The position numbers and the translations under genes are program-made. This document shows, one piece after another, positions 1-7,191 of a stretch of 64,000 nucleotides of DNA; position 1 is the stretch's first letter, and each line of letters begins with the position of its first letter. The notes below the pieces were generated by a model. It was not told the DNA's origin. It saw only the letters and a program-made list of their open reading frames with translations, and made no database searches. Source of the stretch: Bacillus sp. es.034 (GTDB lineage Bacteria; Bacillota; Bacilli; Bacillales; Bacillaceae_B); NCBI RefSeq assembly GCF_002563655.1, contig NZ_PDIY01000001.1, positions 2,144,001 to 2,208,000 on the forward strand, in the 5' to 3' direction.

Positions 1-78
1 CCCAGGATCTACATCCAGTTCAAAATCAACTTGTTCTTCCTCAAACTTTCGCTTCAGGTCCTCAATCTTCTCTCCCAT
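1..78 (-). CDS. Possible start of an unidentified minus-strand gene (partial)
   Basis: Reading leftwards there is an ATG followed by 26 open codons to the window edge, beginning MGEKIEDLKRKFEEEQ, an acidic helical-looking stretch. An AAAGG lies about 9 bases before the ATG. I do not recognise the product and the fragment is too short to identify. It could be chance, but the ribosome site and codon choice make a real 5' end plausible. It abuts the broken end of the DinB fragment on the other strand. Confidence 0.3.
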   Translation of the reverse strand, partial: MGEKIEDLKRKFEEEQVDFELDVDPG

Positions 79-80
79 AA

Positions 81-389
81 TATAAAACCTTTAAGTTTGC
101 GCTCGCTGAAGACGGAAGAAATTATAAGAATAATCCTTACGACCCCAATCTATGGGAAACGGGAACGAATTACAAAGGACGATCAATTGAAACCGAGGTA
201 TCCCTTTTTAAATTGATACGGGAACACGTACTCAATCTTTGTGAGAGCTTACCGGACTCCCTCGATAGAAAAATTCAAACAGAAGACCAGGGTGAGCTGA
301 CCGTTAGAAAAATGATCAAGATGGTAGCGGGACATGCAAAAGGGCATCTTGAACAGATTGAAGAAACAAGAGACATTCATCACGTGTGA
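81..389 (+). pseudogene. DinB-family protein, 5'-truncated fragment
   Basis: The open frame has no start codon or ribosome site; a stop lies directly upstream. Its translation resembles the C-terminal half of DinB/YfiT-type four-helix metal-binding proteins: NPYDPNLWETGTNYKGRSIE, then LFKLIREHVLNLCESLPDSL, then a final helix with MVAGHAKGHLEQIEE, whose GHxxxHLEQI is the metal-ligand helix of this family. The N-terminal half is absent and none of the upstream frames supplies it. I infer a gene remnant left after a deletion or rearrangement near position 80. A strong terminator follows it directly. Family assignment is moderately secure, function of the remnant doubtful. Confidence 0.5.
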
Positions 390-393
390 TGAG

Positions 394-430
394 AGAAGCT
401 TATCAATCTCTAATGATAAGCTTCTTTTTT
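394..430 (+). terminator. Rho-independent terminator after the DinB fragment
   Basis: A 12-base perfect stem, AGAAGCTTATCA with TGATAAGCTTCT, has an 8-base loop and is followed by a T run. Confidence 0.85.
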
Positions 431-541
431 ATAACTATATATTGAGTTGTTGTCAGTAAACTGGAATAATTGGAATTGTCAGTAATAAATCTGTTGTATC
501 AGATTGATAAGTCAGCTCTTAGTGGATCGAGGAGGAAGTAG

Positions 542-1312
542 ATGAAGTACAAAATCGTTTTCTTTGACATTGATGGAACGATTACACATCACGAAAATGG
601 AAGCATACCAGATAAGACGAAAGACGTCATACATACACTAAAGAACAAAGGGTTCAAATTGGTGGCTGCAACGGGCAGGCCATTATCCATGTGCGAGGAG
701 ATAAAGGATTTAGGAATCGATACTTTCATCACAGCCAATGGCGGCTATGTTAAACATAACGAAAAAGTGATTCATCAAGTTCCCATGGACAGGAATCTGG
801 TAAAAGAGATTGTGGATTTCGCCCATGACAAGCATGGCCTTTCTTTCTACACAGAAAGCTTCAGTATGAATGGAGTAGAGGAAGAAGAAATAGCCTGGGC
901 ATTGAAGGAAACGTTGTCGCTGGATGAATATCCTGAGAGGGACGATTTTATTGGGGAACAGGATGTCTACTTGATGTGTTTATTTGCCAGAGATGAAGTG
1001 GTGAAATCATATCAACAGAGGTTTCCTCATCTTACCTTCAGAAGGTGGCACCCATACGTTCTCAATGTGTTACAAGAAGATGTGTCAAAGTCATTAGCCA
1101 TACAGAAAGTGTTGAATTACTATGATTTGCGTCCATCGGAAGCCATTGCTTTCGGTGACGGAGATAATGATGTGGATATGTTGGAATTGGCTGGCCTTGG
1201 GATTGCGATGGGAAATGGCAGTGACAGGTTGAAAAAGGTTGCGGATTATGTGACGAAAACATCTGGGGAAGATGGTATTACGTTTGCGTTGGAGAAATTT
1301 GAGGTTATTTAG
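542..1312 (+). CDS. HAD-superfamily Cof-type phosphatase
   Basis: A 256-residue cytoplasmic hydrolase of the Cof/YcsE branch (C2 cap) of the haloacid dehalogenase superfamily. Motif I is FFDIDGT near residue 8 with nucleophile Asp9 and Asp11; motif II is the Thr of AATGRP near 44; the Lys motif lies in SKSLAIQKVL; motif IV is GDGDNDVDML near 203. The length is normal for the family. These enzymes dephosphorylate sugar phosphates, flavin or pyridoxal phosphates; the substrate here cannot be read from sequence. The ATG follows GGAGGAAG by 4 bases. It is followed by a lipoprotein gene 35 bases downstream, perhaps co-transcribed. Confidence 0.9.
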   Translation: MKYKIVFFDIDGTITHHENGSIPDKTKDVIHTLKNKGFKLVAATGRPLSMCEEIKDLGIDTFITANGGYVKHNEKVIHQVPMDRNLVKEIVDFAHDKHGLSFYTESFSMNGVEEEEIAWALKETLSLDEYPERDDFIGEQDVYLMCLFARDEVVKSYQQRFPHLTFRRWHPYVLNVLQEDVSKSLAIQKVLNYYDLRPSEAIAFGDGDNDVDMLELAGLGIAMGNGSDRLKKVADYVTKTSGEDGITFALEKFEVI

Positions 1313-1347
1313 TGTGGAAAAAATCAAGGTAAGGGGATGAGCACACG

Positions 1348-1719
1348 ATGAAGAAAATACTTTTCTTAATTGGAACTATGCTTCTATTAGCAGGCTGCAA
1401 CACCAAAGATTTCTCCTTCTCCGGAGATTCCGATCACTGGCATGCCGAACTAAACGTCAACCAGTCCAGTGATTTTGAAAAGAAGGATTTTGTCCTGAAG
1501 TATAAAGGGAAGGACAGTGATTCTGTGGGAGACGTTGCCTATGACGTAGAAGAAGTTGGTGGATTTGGCAGAACGGGAGTGACCCTTGAAAAGAATGGAG
1601 TCATCCGGGACAGTAGTGAATCAAATCCCACGAATGCCAAAATGAGTGAAGATACTGAGGTTAAGGTAACGGTGAAGTGGGATGATCAAGAGGAAACATT
1701 TACTCTAGAAAAAAATTAA
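1348..1719 (+). CDS. Small lipoprotein of unknown function
   Basis: A 123-residue protein with a type II signal peptide: MKK, a hydrophobic core, and lipobox LLAGC with the lipidated Cys near residue 17. The mature part is polar and beta-rich, with a segment VGDVAYDVEEVGGFGRTGV and ends in a strand pattern suggesting a small immunoglobulin-like fold (inference). I do not recognise the family. It should be anchored on the outer face of the membrane. A one-subunit membrane protein gene follows 16 bases later, so the two may form a pair. Confidence 0.75.
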   Translation: MKKILFLIGTMLLLAGCNTKDFSFSGDSDHWHAELNVNQSSDFEKKDFVLKYKGKDSDSVGDVAYDVEEVGGFGRTGVTLEKNGVIRDSSESNPTNAKMSEDTEVKVTVKWDDQEETFTLEKN

Positions 1720-1735
1720 AAAAAGGGTGGACTAT

Positions 1736-1936
1736 ATGTCAGAGAAAACGTTTCAAATGGGGTTGTGGTTGACAGCCGTACTGGGCTCGCTTGCCCTGTT
1801 TGTAGCAACAAAATTCATCTGGAAAGAAGCGAATGATGTACTTTTACTGGTTTATTTAGTCGTTGGGTTTCTGATGAATTTGGTTGTTTCGAAAATCAGA
1901 AGTATGAAGACTGGAGAAGCAAGACATATAGGGTGA
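1736..1936 (+). CDS. Small two-helix membrane protein
   Basis: A 66-residue protein with two predicted membrane helices, roughly residues 8-27 and 36-53, and a basic C-terminal tail (SKIRSMKTG). The ATG was preferred over an upstream in-frame GTG because the only ribosome site, AAAGGGTGG, ends 6 bases before it and would overlap the GTG. No known family recognised. It follows the lipoprotein gene closely and probably shares its message. Confidence 0.65.
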   Translation: MSEKTFQMGLWLTAVLGSLALFVATKFIWKEANDVLLLVYLVVGFLMNLVVSKIRSMKTGEARHIG

Positions 1937-1993
1937 ATGATCTTGAATCAGGTTGAATGATCGTTATGGTACATGTCACAAGGAGGAAAAATA

Positions 1994-2455
1994 ATGAACT
2001 ACGTCAAAGATCTACGAAAACTTGTTGGCACCAGACCCTTAATTCTCCCCGGGGCTGTCGTCATCATCTTAAACGACCAACATGAAGTCCTACTGCAGCA
2101 CCGGACAGACGGTGGCTGGGGGCTTCCGGGAGGATTGATGGAACTGGGTGAAAGTTTAGAGGAGACGGCAAGGAGAGAAGTGAAGGAAGAAACCGGTCTA
2201 GAGGTTGGGGAGCTGAAACTTGTAAATATCTTCTCTGGTAAGGACTATTATTTCAAAGTATCGAATGGGGATGAACTGTATTCCGTTACGGCTGTCTACG
2301 TCACCCGCGACGTAAAAGGAAAAATGGACATCGATGAAACCGAATCGGTTGAAGTCCAATTTTTCAAACTGAGTGAAATGCCGGGTGGATTAACGGATGA
2401 ATATAAAAGCTATATTACTCCATACATAGATCAATTAAAGAAGGTGCAAGAATGA
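1994..2455 (+). CDS. Nudix hydrolase
   Basis: A 153-residue Nudix-fold pyrophosphohydrolase. The Nudix box is complete: GGLMELGESLEETARREVKE followed by ETGL, with the metal-binding REVKEE near residue 70. These enzymes cleave nucleoside diphosphates linked to another group; the substrate is unknown, and the N-terminal part (LVGTRPLILPGAVVII) matches the ADP-ribose/MutT-like Firmicute subgroup. An ATG 21 bases upstream is rejected because AAGGAGG lies between the two and is spaced 7 bases from this start. The stop overlaps the next gene by four bases (ATGA), indicating translational coupling. Confidence 0.9.
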   Translation: MNYVKDLRKLVGTRPLILPGAVVIILNDQHEVLLQHRTDGGWGLPGGLMELGESLEETARREVKEETGLEVGELKLVNIFSGKDYYFKVSNGDELYSVTAVYVTRDVKGKMDIDETESVEVQFFKLSEMPGGLTDEYKSYITPYIDQLKKVQE

Positions 2456-3213
2456 ACGCTTCAGAAAGCATATTAAAAACATGGACAAAATTTAATGATT
2501 TTCCCATGGAAACGTTAACGAAAGTCTGGTTTTATCAGCAGGGGAGTGTAAAGAAGCAGCGGGATGTCTCTCTAATGCGTGAATATCGGGAACAATTCGG
2601 CATGTCGGGGAATTGTTTCGATCTCGCCCTCTGGTTACTGGATGAATTTAAAAGGGATGGTGTCGAGGCGTATCCCGTCGGTCATAACCTGAATTCGGAA
2701 GAGGCTCATGCGGCCGTCATTGCTTTGAATGAAAAAGGGGAACGATTTTTGTGTGACCTGGGTGATCAGTGGTTAAATCCTATTTTAATAGATACGAAGA
2801 GTCCCGATTATACCAACGAAAAGTTAAGTGGTTTCTTTCCTGCTGCAGGGGTGCAGGTTCAAGCTCATCCATCAGGAACTGAAATTCTGTACCATCGTCC
2901 TAATGGAAAAGTATCCAAACAAGTTTTCCAGACTGAACGAATTGAGATGGATACCTTCTTGAAGGCTGCAGAGCATTCTCAACATATGATAAAGAACCAT
3001 CCATTATTGGAGTGCAGAATCCCGTACCAATCCGAAACGGCGCATTGGGAGTTTTATAATTGGGAGAGCTTTCTGAGTACGACAGAAGGATTAATAAAAG
3101 ATTCGAAGCTTGAGACGGTGTCCGAATGGGCTGAAAGGATTCATGGGAAAACGGGCTACAACAAAGCAATTCTAACCGAGATAGTAGAGCATTATAAAAG
3201 CATACAAGTTTGA
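2452..3213 (+). CDS. Arylamine N-acetyltransferase-like / transglutaminase-fold protein
   Basis: A 253-residue protein I do not know by name. The segment GNCFDLALWLLDEF, then EAHAAVIAL, then FLCDLGDQW has the order and spacing of the Cys-His-Asp triad of arylamine N-acetyltransferases and related papain-like folds: Cys55, His86 and Asp102. In that family Cys is acetylated by acetyl-CoA. The rest of the chain is not obviously NAT, so this may be a distant relative with another acyl-transfer or hydrolase role. It starts inside the Nudix stop codon and ends just before a GNAT gene, so the three probably form one operon with acyl or nucleotide-detoxifying activity (inference). Confidence 0.65.
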   Translation: MNASESILKTWTKFNDFPMETLTKVWFYQQGSVKKQRDVSLMREYREQFGMSGNCFDLALWLLDEFKRDGVEAYPVGHNLNSEEAHAAVIALNEKGERFLCDLGDQWLNPILIDTKSPDYTNEKLSGFFPAAGVQVQAHPSGTEILYHRPNGKVSKQVFQTERIEMDTFLKAAEHSQHMIKNHPLLECRIPYQSETAHWEFYNWESFLSTTEGLIKDSKLETVSEWAERIHGKTGYNKAILTEIVEHYKSIQV

Positions 3214-3227
3214 AAGGAATCATGACT

Positions 3228-3774
3228 ATGAAAACAACCGCATACGTGACACTAAGGGAATTGACGCTGGACGATGCAGAAGACCGCTACCATTGGTGCC
3301 TGGACCAAGAAGTGACCAAACACTTAAACATGCCAGAAAAATATCCTCCCTTCAGCCTGGAAGAAACCCGTGCCTGGATCGACATGTGCATCAACAAAAC
3401 CAATGGGTATGAACAAAAGGCGATCATGACGGATGAGGGCAAACATATCGGTTGGATTGATTTAAAAAACATAGACCGGTTAAATAAACATGCGGAACTC
3501 GGGATCGCCATTGGGGATAAAACATACTGGGGCAAAGGATACGGATTAGCTGCCATGCGTGAAATGCTTCTGTGGGGATTCAAGGAACTCGGGCTGAACA
3601 AGATTTGGCTCAGGGTAGAGATCGATAATGAGAAAGCCATTAAATCGTACAGAAATGGGATATGTGGAAGAAGGCATTTTAAGGCAGGATCGATTGAGAA
3701 ACGGAGAGTTCGTCGACCGACTGCGGATGAGTATTCTCAGGGAGGAATTTGTCTATGAAACAGAAGTTAAATGA
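3228..3774 (+). pseudogene. GNAT-family acetyltransferase, frameshifted near its C-terminus
   Basis: The N-terminal 140 residues are a RimJ/RimL-type GNAT: LRELTLDDAEDRYHW, IGWIDLKNID, then the acetyl-CoA loop YWGKGYGLAAMREML and NEKAIKSY. After the run AGAAATGGGA at 3651 the annotated frame turns to low-complexity residues, while the +1 frame gives GYVEEGILRQDRLRNGEFVD and RLRMSILREEF, the usual GNAT ending, and stops at 3774. Restoring two A bases would give SYRKMGYVEEG, the family norm. So either a real two-base deletion or an assembly error in the homopolymer. The start is set by AAAGGA nine bases before the ATG. The restored gene overlaps the next by 20 bases. Confidence 0.75.
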
Positions 3775-4267
3775 GTTTATTGAAATTGCCAGAAAGCTAA
3801 ATGGGATGGGAGTTACACCTCTACTAATGGGCTCGGTGGGATTGGAAGTGGTCACCGGCAGGAGCTGGGATGCACAGGACCTGGACATTCATGTGCCTGG
3901 CGATAAGAGGGGATGGGAAGTGCCTGCAGAAACATCCATACATAACTGGAGTGATATTGTAGAGCTCATGAATACCATGGGCTATGCGCTGATCGATTTG
4001 CATGAACATGAATTTTCGAAAGATGGACTATCCGTGGAGTTCGGAATCATCGATACGCTGCCGGAATTTGCTGGAGTTCGTATGGAAGATTTAAAGATTC
4101 ATCGAATGGGAGAAGTGACCTATTATTTGTTGAATCAGGAACAATATTTGCGTGTCTATGAAGCGTCATCTAAAGACAGCTATCGGGCAGATCAGAATAA
4201 TCATAAGGATTTGGGGAAGATCGAGTTTTTGAAACATGTAAACTCTCATAGAGAAGCAAACTCATAA
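3755..4267 (+). CDS. Nucleotidyltransferase-fold protein (MazG/AbiEii-like), function unknown
   Basis: A 171-residue cytosolic protein. GSVGLEVVTGRSWDAQDLDI near residues 26-46 has the G-S then D-x-D layout of the nucleotidyltransferase fold, with Asp43 and Asp45 as likely metal ligands, and VEFGI near 89 could supply the third carboxylate. Relatives are common in Bacillus and are sometimes mislabelled phosphoribosylanthranilate isomerase. No antitoxin-like partner is adjacent, so a toxin role is unsupported. The ATG is chosen because GGGAGGAA ends 7 bases before it; two upstream residues in frame would need a TTG inside the ribosome site. Confidence 0.6.
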   Translation: MKQKLNEFIEIARKLNGMGVTPLLMGSVGLEVVTGRSWDAQDLDIHVPGDKRGWEVPAETSIHNWSDIVELMNTMGYALIDLHEHEFSKDGLSVEFGIIDTLPEFAGVRMEDLKIHRMGEVTYYLLNQEQYLRVYEASSKDSYRADQNNHKDLGKIEFLKHVNSHREANS

Positions 4268-4311
4268 ACCATATATGTTACAGTGAATATAAACCAAGTG
4301 GAGGTGTAATT

Positions 4312-4521
4312 ATGTATTTCTTGATTTTTCTGGGAATCGTCATCTTATATTTTGCCATTCGCATTTTCATCGGTTCAAGGAAAATGAAGTTTTATGGAGA
4401 CAGTATAAAAAAGAATTCGTCAGACCCAAGAGACGAAGCTTATCAAAAGGCGGCTCAACATACTCAACAAGCCACGAATGCCAATAATCAAACAGGTGGC
4501 GGTGGTGGGCCTTCAGCTTAA
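4312..4521 (+). CDS. Small single-pass membrane protein
   Basis: A 69-residue protein with an N-terminal membrane helix (residues 2-17), a basic stop-transfer patch GSRKMK, and a polar tail rich in Gln/Asn/Thr that ends in a glycine run before PSA. A clear GTGGAGGTG precedes the ATG. No homologue recognised. The glycine-rich tail is unusual for so short a protein. A lipoprotein gene follows 29 bases later. Confidence 0.6.
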   Translation: MYFLIFLGIVILYFAIRIFIGSRKMKFYGDSIKKNSSDPRDEAYQKAAQHTQQATNANNQTGGGGGPSA

Positions 4522-4550
4522 TTTCTTGAACAGAAAGTGAGATGTTACCC

Positions 4551-4955
4551 ATGAGAAGCCTGCCGCTCTCCCTCTTTCTCGTATTCGTTTTGATCGTTGG
4601 CTGTAGTCATATTGATATTGAGCACAATAAAGGCTTGGAGAAGTCCATATATTCGATGGTTAAAGATCGAAATAACAGGGAAATTGAGGTCAATTCAATA
4701 ACGGATTTCAAATGGGACAAGGCTTACCTGTTTGAACCCTATTCACCTGAAGAACATATTGAAAAGCAGCTGGGGGTTGAATATGAAGACCCAAGCAATA
4801 TCAGTAGTAGAGATGATATCTACTTACTTGTTTTTCTACATGAGGGTAAAGTGGTTCAATATGCAGAAATATATCGTCAAAAAGCTGATTTCACACTTGG
4901 GGATAAAGAGTATCTGTCTCCTTCTGAGGATGTATTGAATGTGGAAAGGCATTAA
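4551..4955 (+). CDS. Lipoprotein of unknown function
   Basis: A 134-residue secreted lipoprotein: MRSLPLSLFLVFVLIVGC gives a basic start, hydrophobic core and lipobox IVGC with Cys18. The mature part is acidic and contains the repeated-looking AYLFEPYSPEEHIEKQLG region, seen in small Bacillus lipoproteins that have a C-terminal 'YLFEPYTS' motif. An in-frame ATG nine bases upstream is possible, but AAAGTGAG is placed better for this start. Function unknown. Confidence 0.65.
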   Translation: MRSLPLSLFLVFVLIVGCSHIDIEHNKGLEKSIYSMVKDRNNREIEVNSITDFKWDKAYLFEPYSPEEHIEKQLGVEYEDPSNISSRDDIYLLVFLHEGKVVQYAEIYRQKADFTLGDKEYLSPSEDVLNVERH

Positions 4956-4991
4956 ATTAGCAGGCTCTTATTAATTATATTTAATAAACGA

Positions 4992-5021
4992 ATGGGACCT
5001 TCTTCGATTAGAAGTTCCCAT
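4992..5021. terminator. Hairpin between convergent lipoprotein genes
   Basis: ATGGGACCTTCT pairs with AGAAGTTCCCAT apart from one mismatch, with a six-base loop. It lies between convergent genes. The flanks lack a good T run, so it is a weak, possibly bidirectional terminator. Confidence 0.45.
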
Positions 5022-5037
5022 GATTGTGTCCAAGAGT

Positions 5038-5532
5038 TTACTGATTCAATTTTTCCAACAATCCACCAACATCCATATTTCGAATGGAGACAATCTTCCC
5101 GTCTTCGTTTAGATTTATTCTGGCCGCGACGGTCGCCGTGCTCGGTTCACCATTCTTACTGTATTCCACATCCACCCTACAATCATAGGCAAGGTCTGAA
5201 TCCTTTATAATTTCAATGTTTGTCGGCTTCATCAGATAGCCATATTCAAAAGCCATGCGCTGATAAAACAAGATATAATTCTTATTCATCATATCTTCCC
5301 AATCCATCACAAGAGGCTCATAGTTCTCATCTACATACTCATTTAATTCTGGTGGGAAGGCACCATCTTGTTTAAAAGCGGCTGAAAGTTCATCATCTGG
5401 TCCAGTGAATTCGTTATTCAAAAAGGTTTGGATGGTTTTCACATTCTCATCACTTTCCTTATGTGCACTGCATCCTGCGACTAAGGTCAAGAGTGACGTT
5501 AAGATTAATAATTTCATAACCAGGTTCTTCAT
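5038..5532 (-). CDS. Lipoprotein of unknown function
   Basis: A 164-residue lipoprotein with signal peptide MKNLVMKLLILTSLLTLVAG followed by Cys21. The mature domain has ADNEFTGPD-like surroundings (LNNEFTGPDDELSAAF), then MNKNYILFYQRMAFEYGYLM and alternating strands resembling a small NTF2/cystatin-like fold (inference). GAGGTGATTT precedes the ATG in this orientation. It is monocistronic, convergent with the preceding lipoprotein gene. No known name. Confidence 0.7.
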   Translation of the reverse strand: MKNLVMKLLILTSLLTLVAGCSAHKESDENVKTIQTFLNNEFTGPDDELSAAFKQDGAFPPELNEYVDENYEPLVMDWEDMMNKNYILFYQRMAFEYGYLMKPTNIEIIKDSDLAYDCRVDVEYSKNGEPSTATVAARINLNEDGKIVSIRNMDVGGLLEKLNQ

Positions 5533-5640
5533 CTGCTAAATCACCTCTTATTAGTGTATACGAATAGTAATGGGAAATGTTTCAATTTTAGATTGAGTCT
5601 TTTTCCGGGTTCTCGATAGAATCTAACAGTAAGAACAAGT

Positions 5641-6177
5641 TTGTTATCTAACGAAACCAATGCCGATAATAAACATAACTATTCTTGTTTTAGAACGACC
5701 CTCGCAAGCCGTCTCCAAAATTCATTAACCGAGCCATGGTTGAGATTCAGCATTGATGACCTGATCGAGTCTATGCCTGATGCTATGTTAAAAGAAGACA
5801 GCGGAATGAAATTCGGTGAAGACGGATCGGTCCGCCCAGGTACAGAATTTCAAGAACTGGAATCGGCATGGATGTACGGTATTGGAGAGATAGCACGAAG
5901 AGGAGCCAGGATCATCATCGACGATATTTTCCTGAATGGAGTGGAAGCCCGCAAACGATGGGAAGGTTGCTTGGAAGGATTGCAGGTGCTGTGGGTTGGC
6001 GTCTTCTGTGATCCGGTTGTCGCTGCTGCACGTGAGAAAGAAAGAGGAGACCGCATTGAAGGGATGGCAGTATCACAGGCTTTTATCGTGCACAAAGGTA
6101 TGAATTATGATGTGACGGTGGATACATCCAAGTCATCGGCTGAGGAATGTATTCGATTGATTAAACAAAAAGTGTAA
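5641..6177 (+). pseudogene. Chloramphenicol phosphotransferase-like protein with degenerate P-loop
   Basis: From residue 24 on the translation follows the CPT/zeta-like kinase family: RTTLASRLQNSL, EPWLRFSIDDLIESMP, GARIIIDDIFLNG, VLWVGVFCDPVVAAAREKER and HKGMNYDVTVDTS. The N-terminus should read like MIIILNG-PSSSGKTT, yet here the residues before RTTLA are NKHNYSCF, so the Walker A glycine and the catalytic lysine are gone. The only in-frame start is a TTG with no ribosome site; an ATG at 5660 opens a different frame. I infer a decayed gene that lost its kinase activity, though a diverged non-enzymatic protein cannot be excluded. Confidence 0.6.
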
Positions 6178-6211
6178 GTTTAATATCTTATTTTTTCTTG
6201 GAGGAAAATTC

Positions 6212-6406
6212 ATGAATCATGTAACAAAAGGTATCGTATTTGTATTAGCAGGAATTTTATTCTTATTATTATCATTTATTCTCCCGCTCCCAACGCCGTG
6301 GTGGGCTGTCATCCTTAGTGCGAGTATTATTCTAAACTGCGCAGGGACTGCATTTCTTATAAGATTTATTCAGGAATCTGGTCAGAAGGAGAAGGAGTTG
6401 GAATAG
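6212..6406 (+). CDS. Small two-helix membrane protein
   Basis: A 64-residue protein with two membrane helices, about residues 8-27 and 31-52, joined by a short PLPTPWW turn, and a charged C-terminus (SGQKEKELE). TTGGAGGAAAA gives a strong ribosome site. No family recognised. Confidence 0.65.
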   Translation: MNHVTKGIVFVLAGILFLLLSFILPLPTPWWAVILSASIILNCAGTAFLIRFIQESGQKEKELE

Positions 6407-6461
6407 AAAGTTCTATGAAAAACAGCAGAAGTTATCTGGCATTCTTTTTATTTTAGAATAC

Positions 6462-6493
6462 AAAAAAATAGCTTACCAACAACACTGGTAAGC
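6462..6493 (-). terminator. Terminator-like hairpin in a 289-base gene-free stretch
   Basis: GCTTACCA and TGGTAAGC form an eight-base stem with a seven-base loop; read leftwards it is followed by a TATTTTTTT run. No minus-strand gene lies upstream of it to terminate, so it may be a relic. The rest of 6407-6695 holds no convincing gene, only AT-rich sequence leading to the next ribosome site. Confidence 0.45.
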
Positions 6494-6695
6494 CGCTACA
6501 AATAAGGAATTTTTCGATTTACAATAAGGGGTCCTGCCTTAAACCACTATCTTCAAGATGAAGAATAATTTCAGTATACTATTTATTTCAGGTTAGTAAA
6601 GGTGATATGCCTAGATGAATATTTTTTTCTTAATGTGTTGATCAGAATTAGTTATTCTACGATTGGAAATATAAGTGATTCAGTGGAGGTAGGAA

Positions 6696-7148
6696 ATGAT
6701 TATAAGAAAACGAAACAAGGATGAAGAACTTCCCCTGGAGTTGCTTCTTCTGGCAGATCCTTCAGAGACCATTGTGAAGGAATATACCGCCAGAGGAGAA
6801 TGCTTTGTAGCGGAGTTCGAAAAGAAAATCGTTGGCGTTTACGTCTTACTGCCAACAAGACCGGAAACCATCGAGCTAGTGAATGTGGCGGTTGCAGAAG
6901 AGCTACATGGGAGAGGGATTGGTAAACAGCTGGTGATGGATGCCGTAAAGGTGGCCAAGGAGAAAGGGTACAAGACCATTGAAGTTGGGACCGGGAATTC
7001 AGGCGTTGGCCAATTGGCCCTTTATCAAAAATGTGGATTCAGGATCGTTGGAGTGGATTTGGACTTCTTCGTCAGACATTATCCTAAGGAAATTTACGAA
7101 AATGGCATTCAGTGCAGGGATATGGTTCGGTTGTCACAGGATTTATAA
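6696..7148 (+). CDS. GNAT-family N-acetyltransferase
   Basis: A 150-residue acetyltransferase. Motif A is VNVAVAEELHGRGIGKQLV near residues 68-86, containing the RGIGKQ pyrophosphate loop; motif B includes LALYQKCGFRIVGVDLDFF. The family transfers acetyl from acetyl-CoA to amines; the closest annotated Bacillus type is a YvbK-like GNAT, so substrate is unassigned. GTGGAGGTAGG precedes the ATG. It is monocistronic and ends in a terminator shared with the convergent oxidoreductase gene. Confidence 0.85.
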   Translation: MIIRKRNKDEELPLELLLLADPSETIVKEYTARGECFVAEFEKKIVGVYVLLPTRPETIELVNVAVAEELHGRGIGKQLVMDAVKVAKEKGYKTIEVGTGNSGVGQLALYQKCGFRIVGVDLDFFVRHYPKEIYENGIQCRDMVRLSQDL

Positions 7149-7150
7149 GA

Positions 7151-7184
7151 AGAGACCCCTTCCGAGTTGGAAAGGGTCTCTTTC
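7151..7184. terminator. Bidirectional terminator between GNAT and quinone oxidoreductase genes
   Basis: AGAGACCCCTTCC and GGAAAGGGTCTCT form a 13-position stem with one mismatch and a 5-base loop, with T-rich flanks on both sides. Confidence 0.8.
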
Positions 7185-7191
7185 AATTTAT

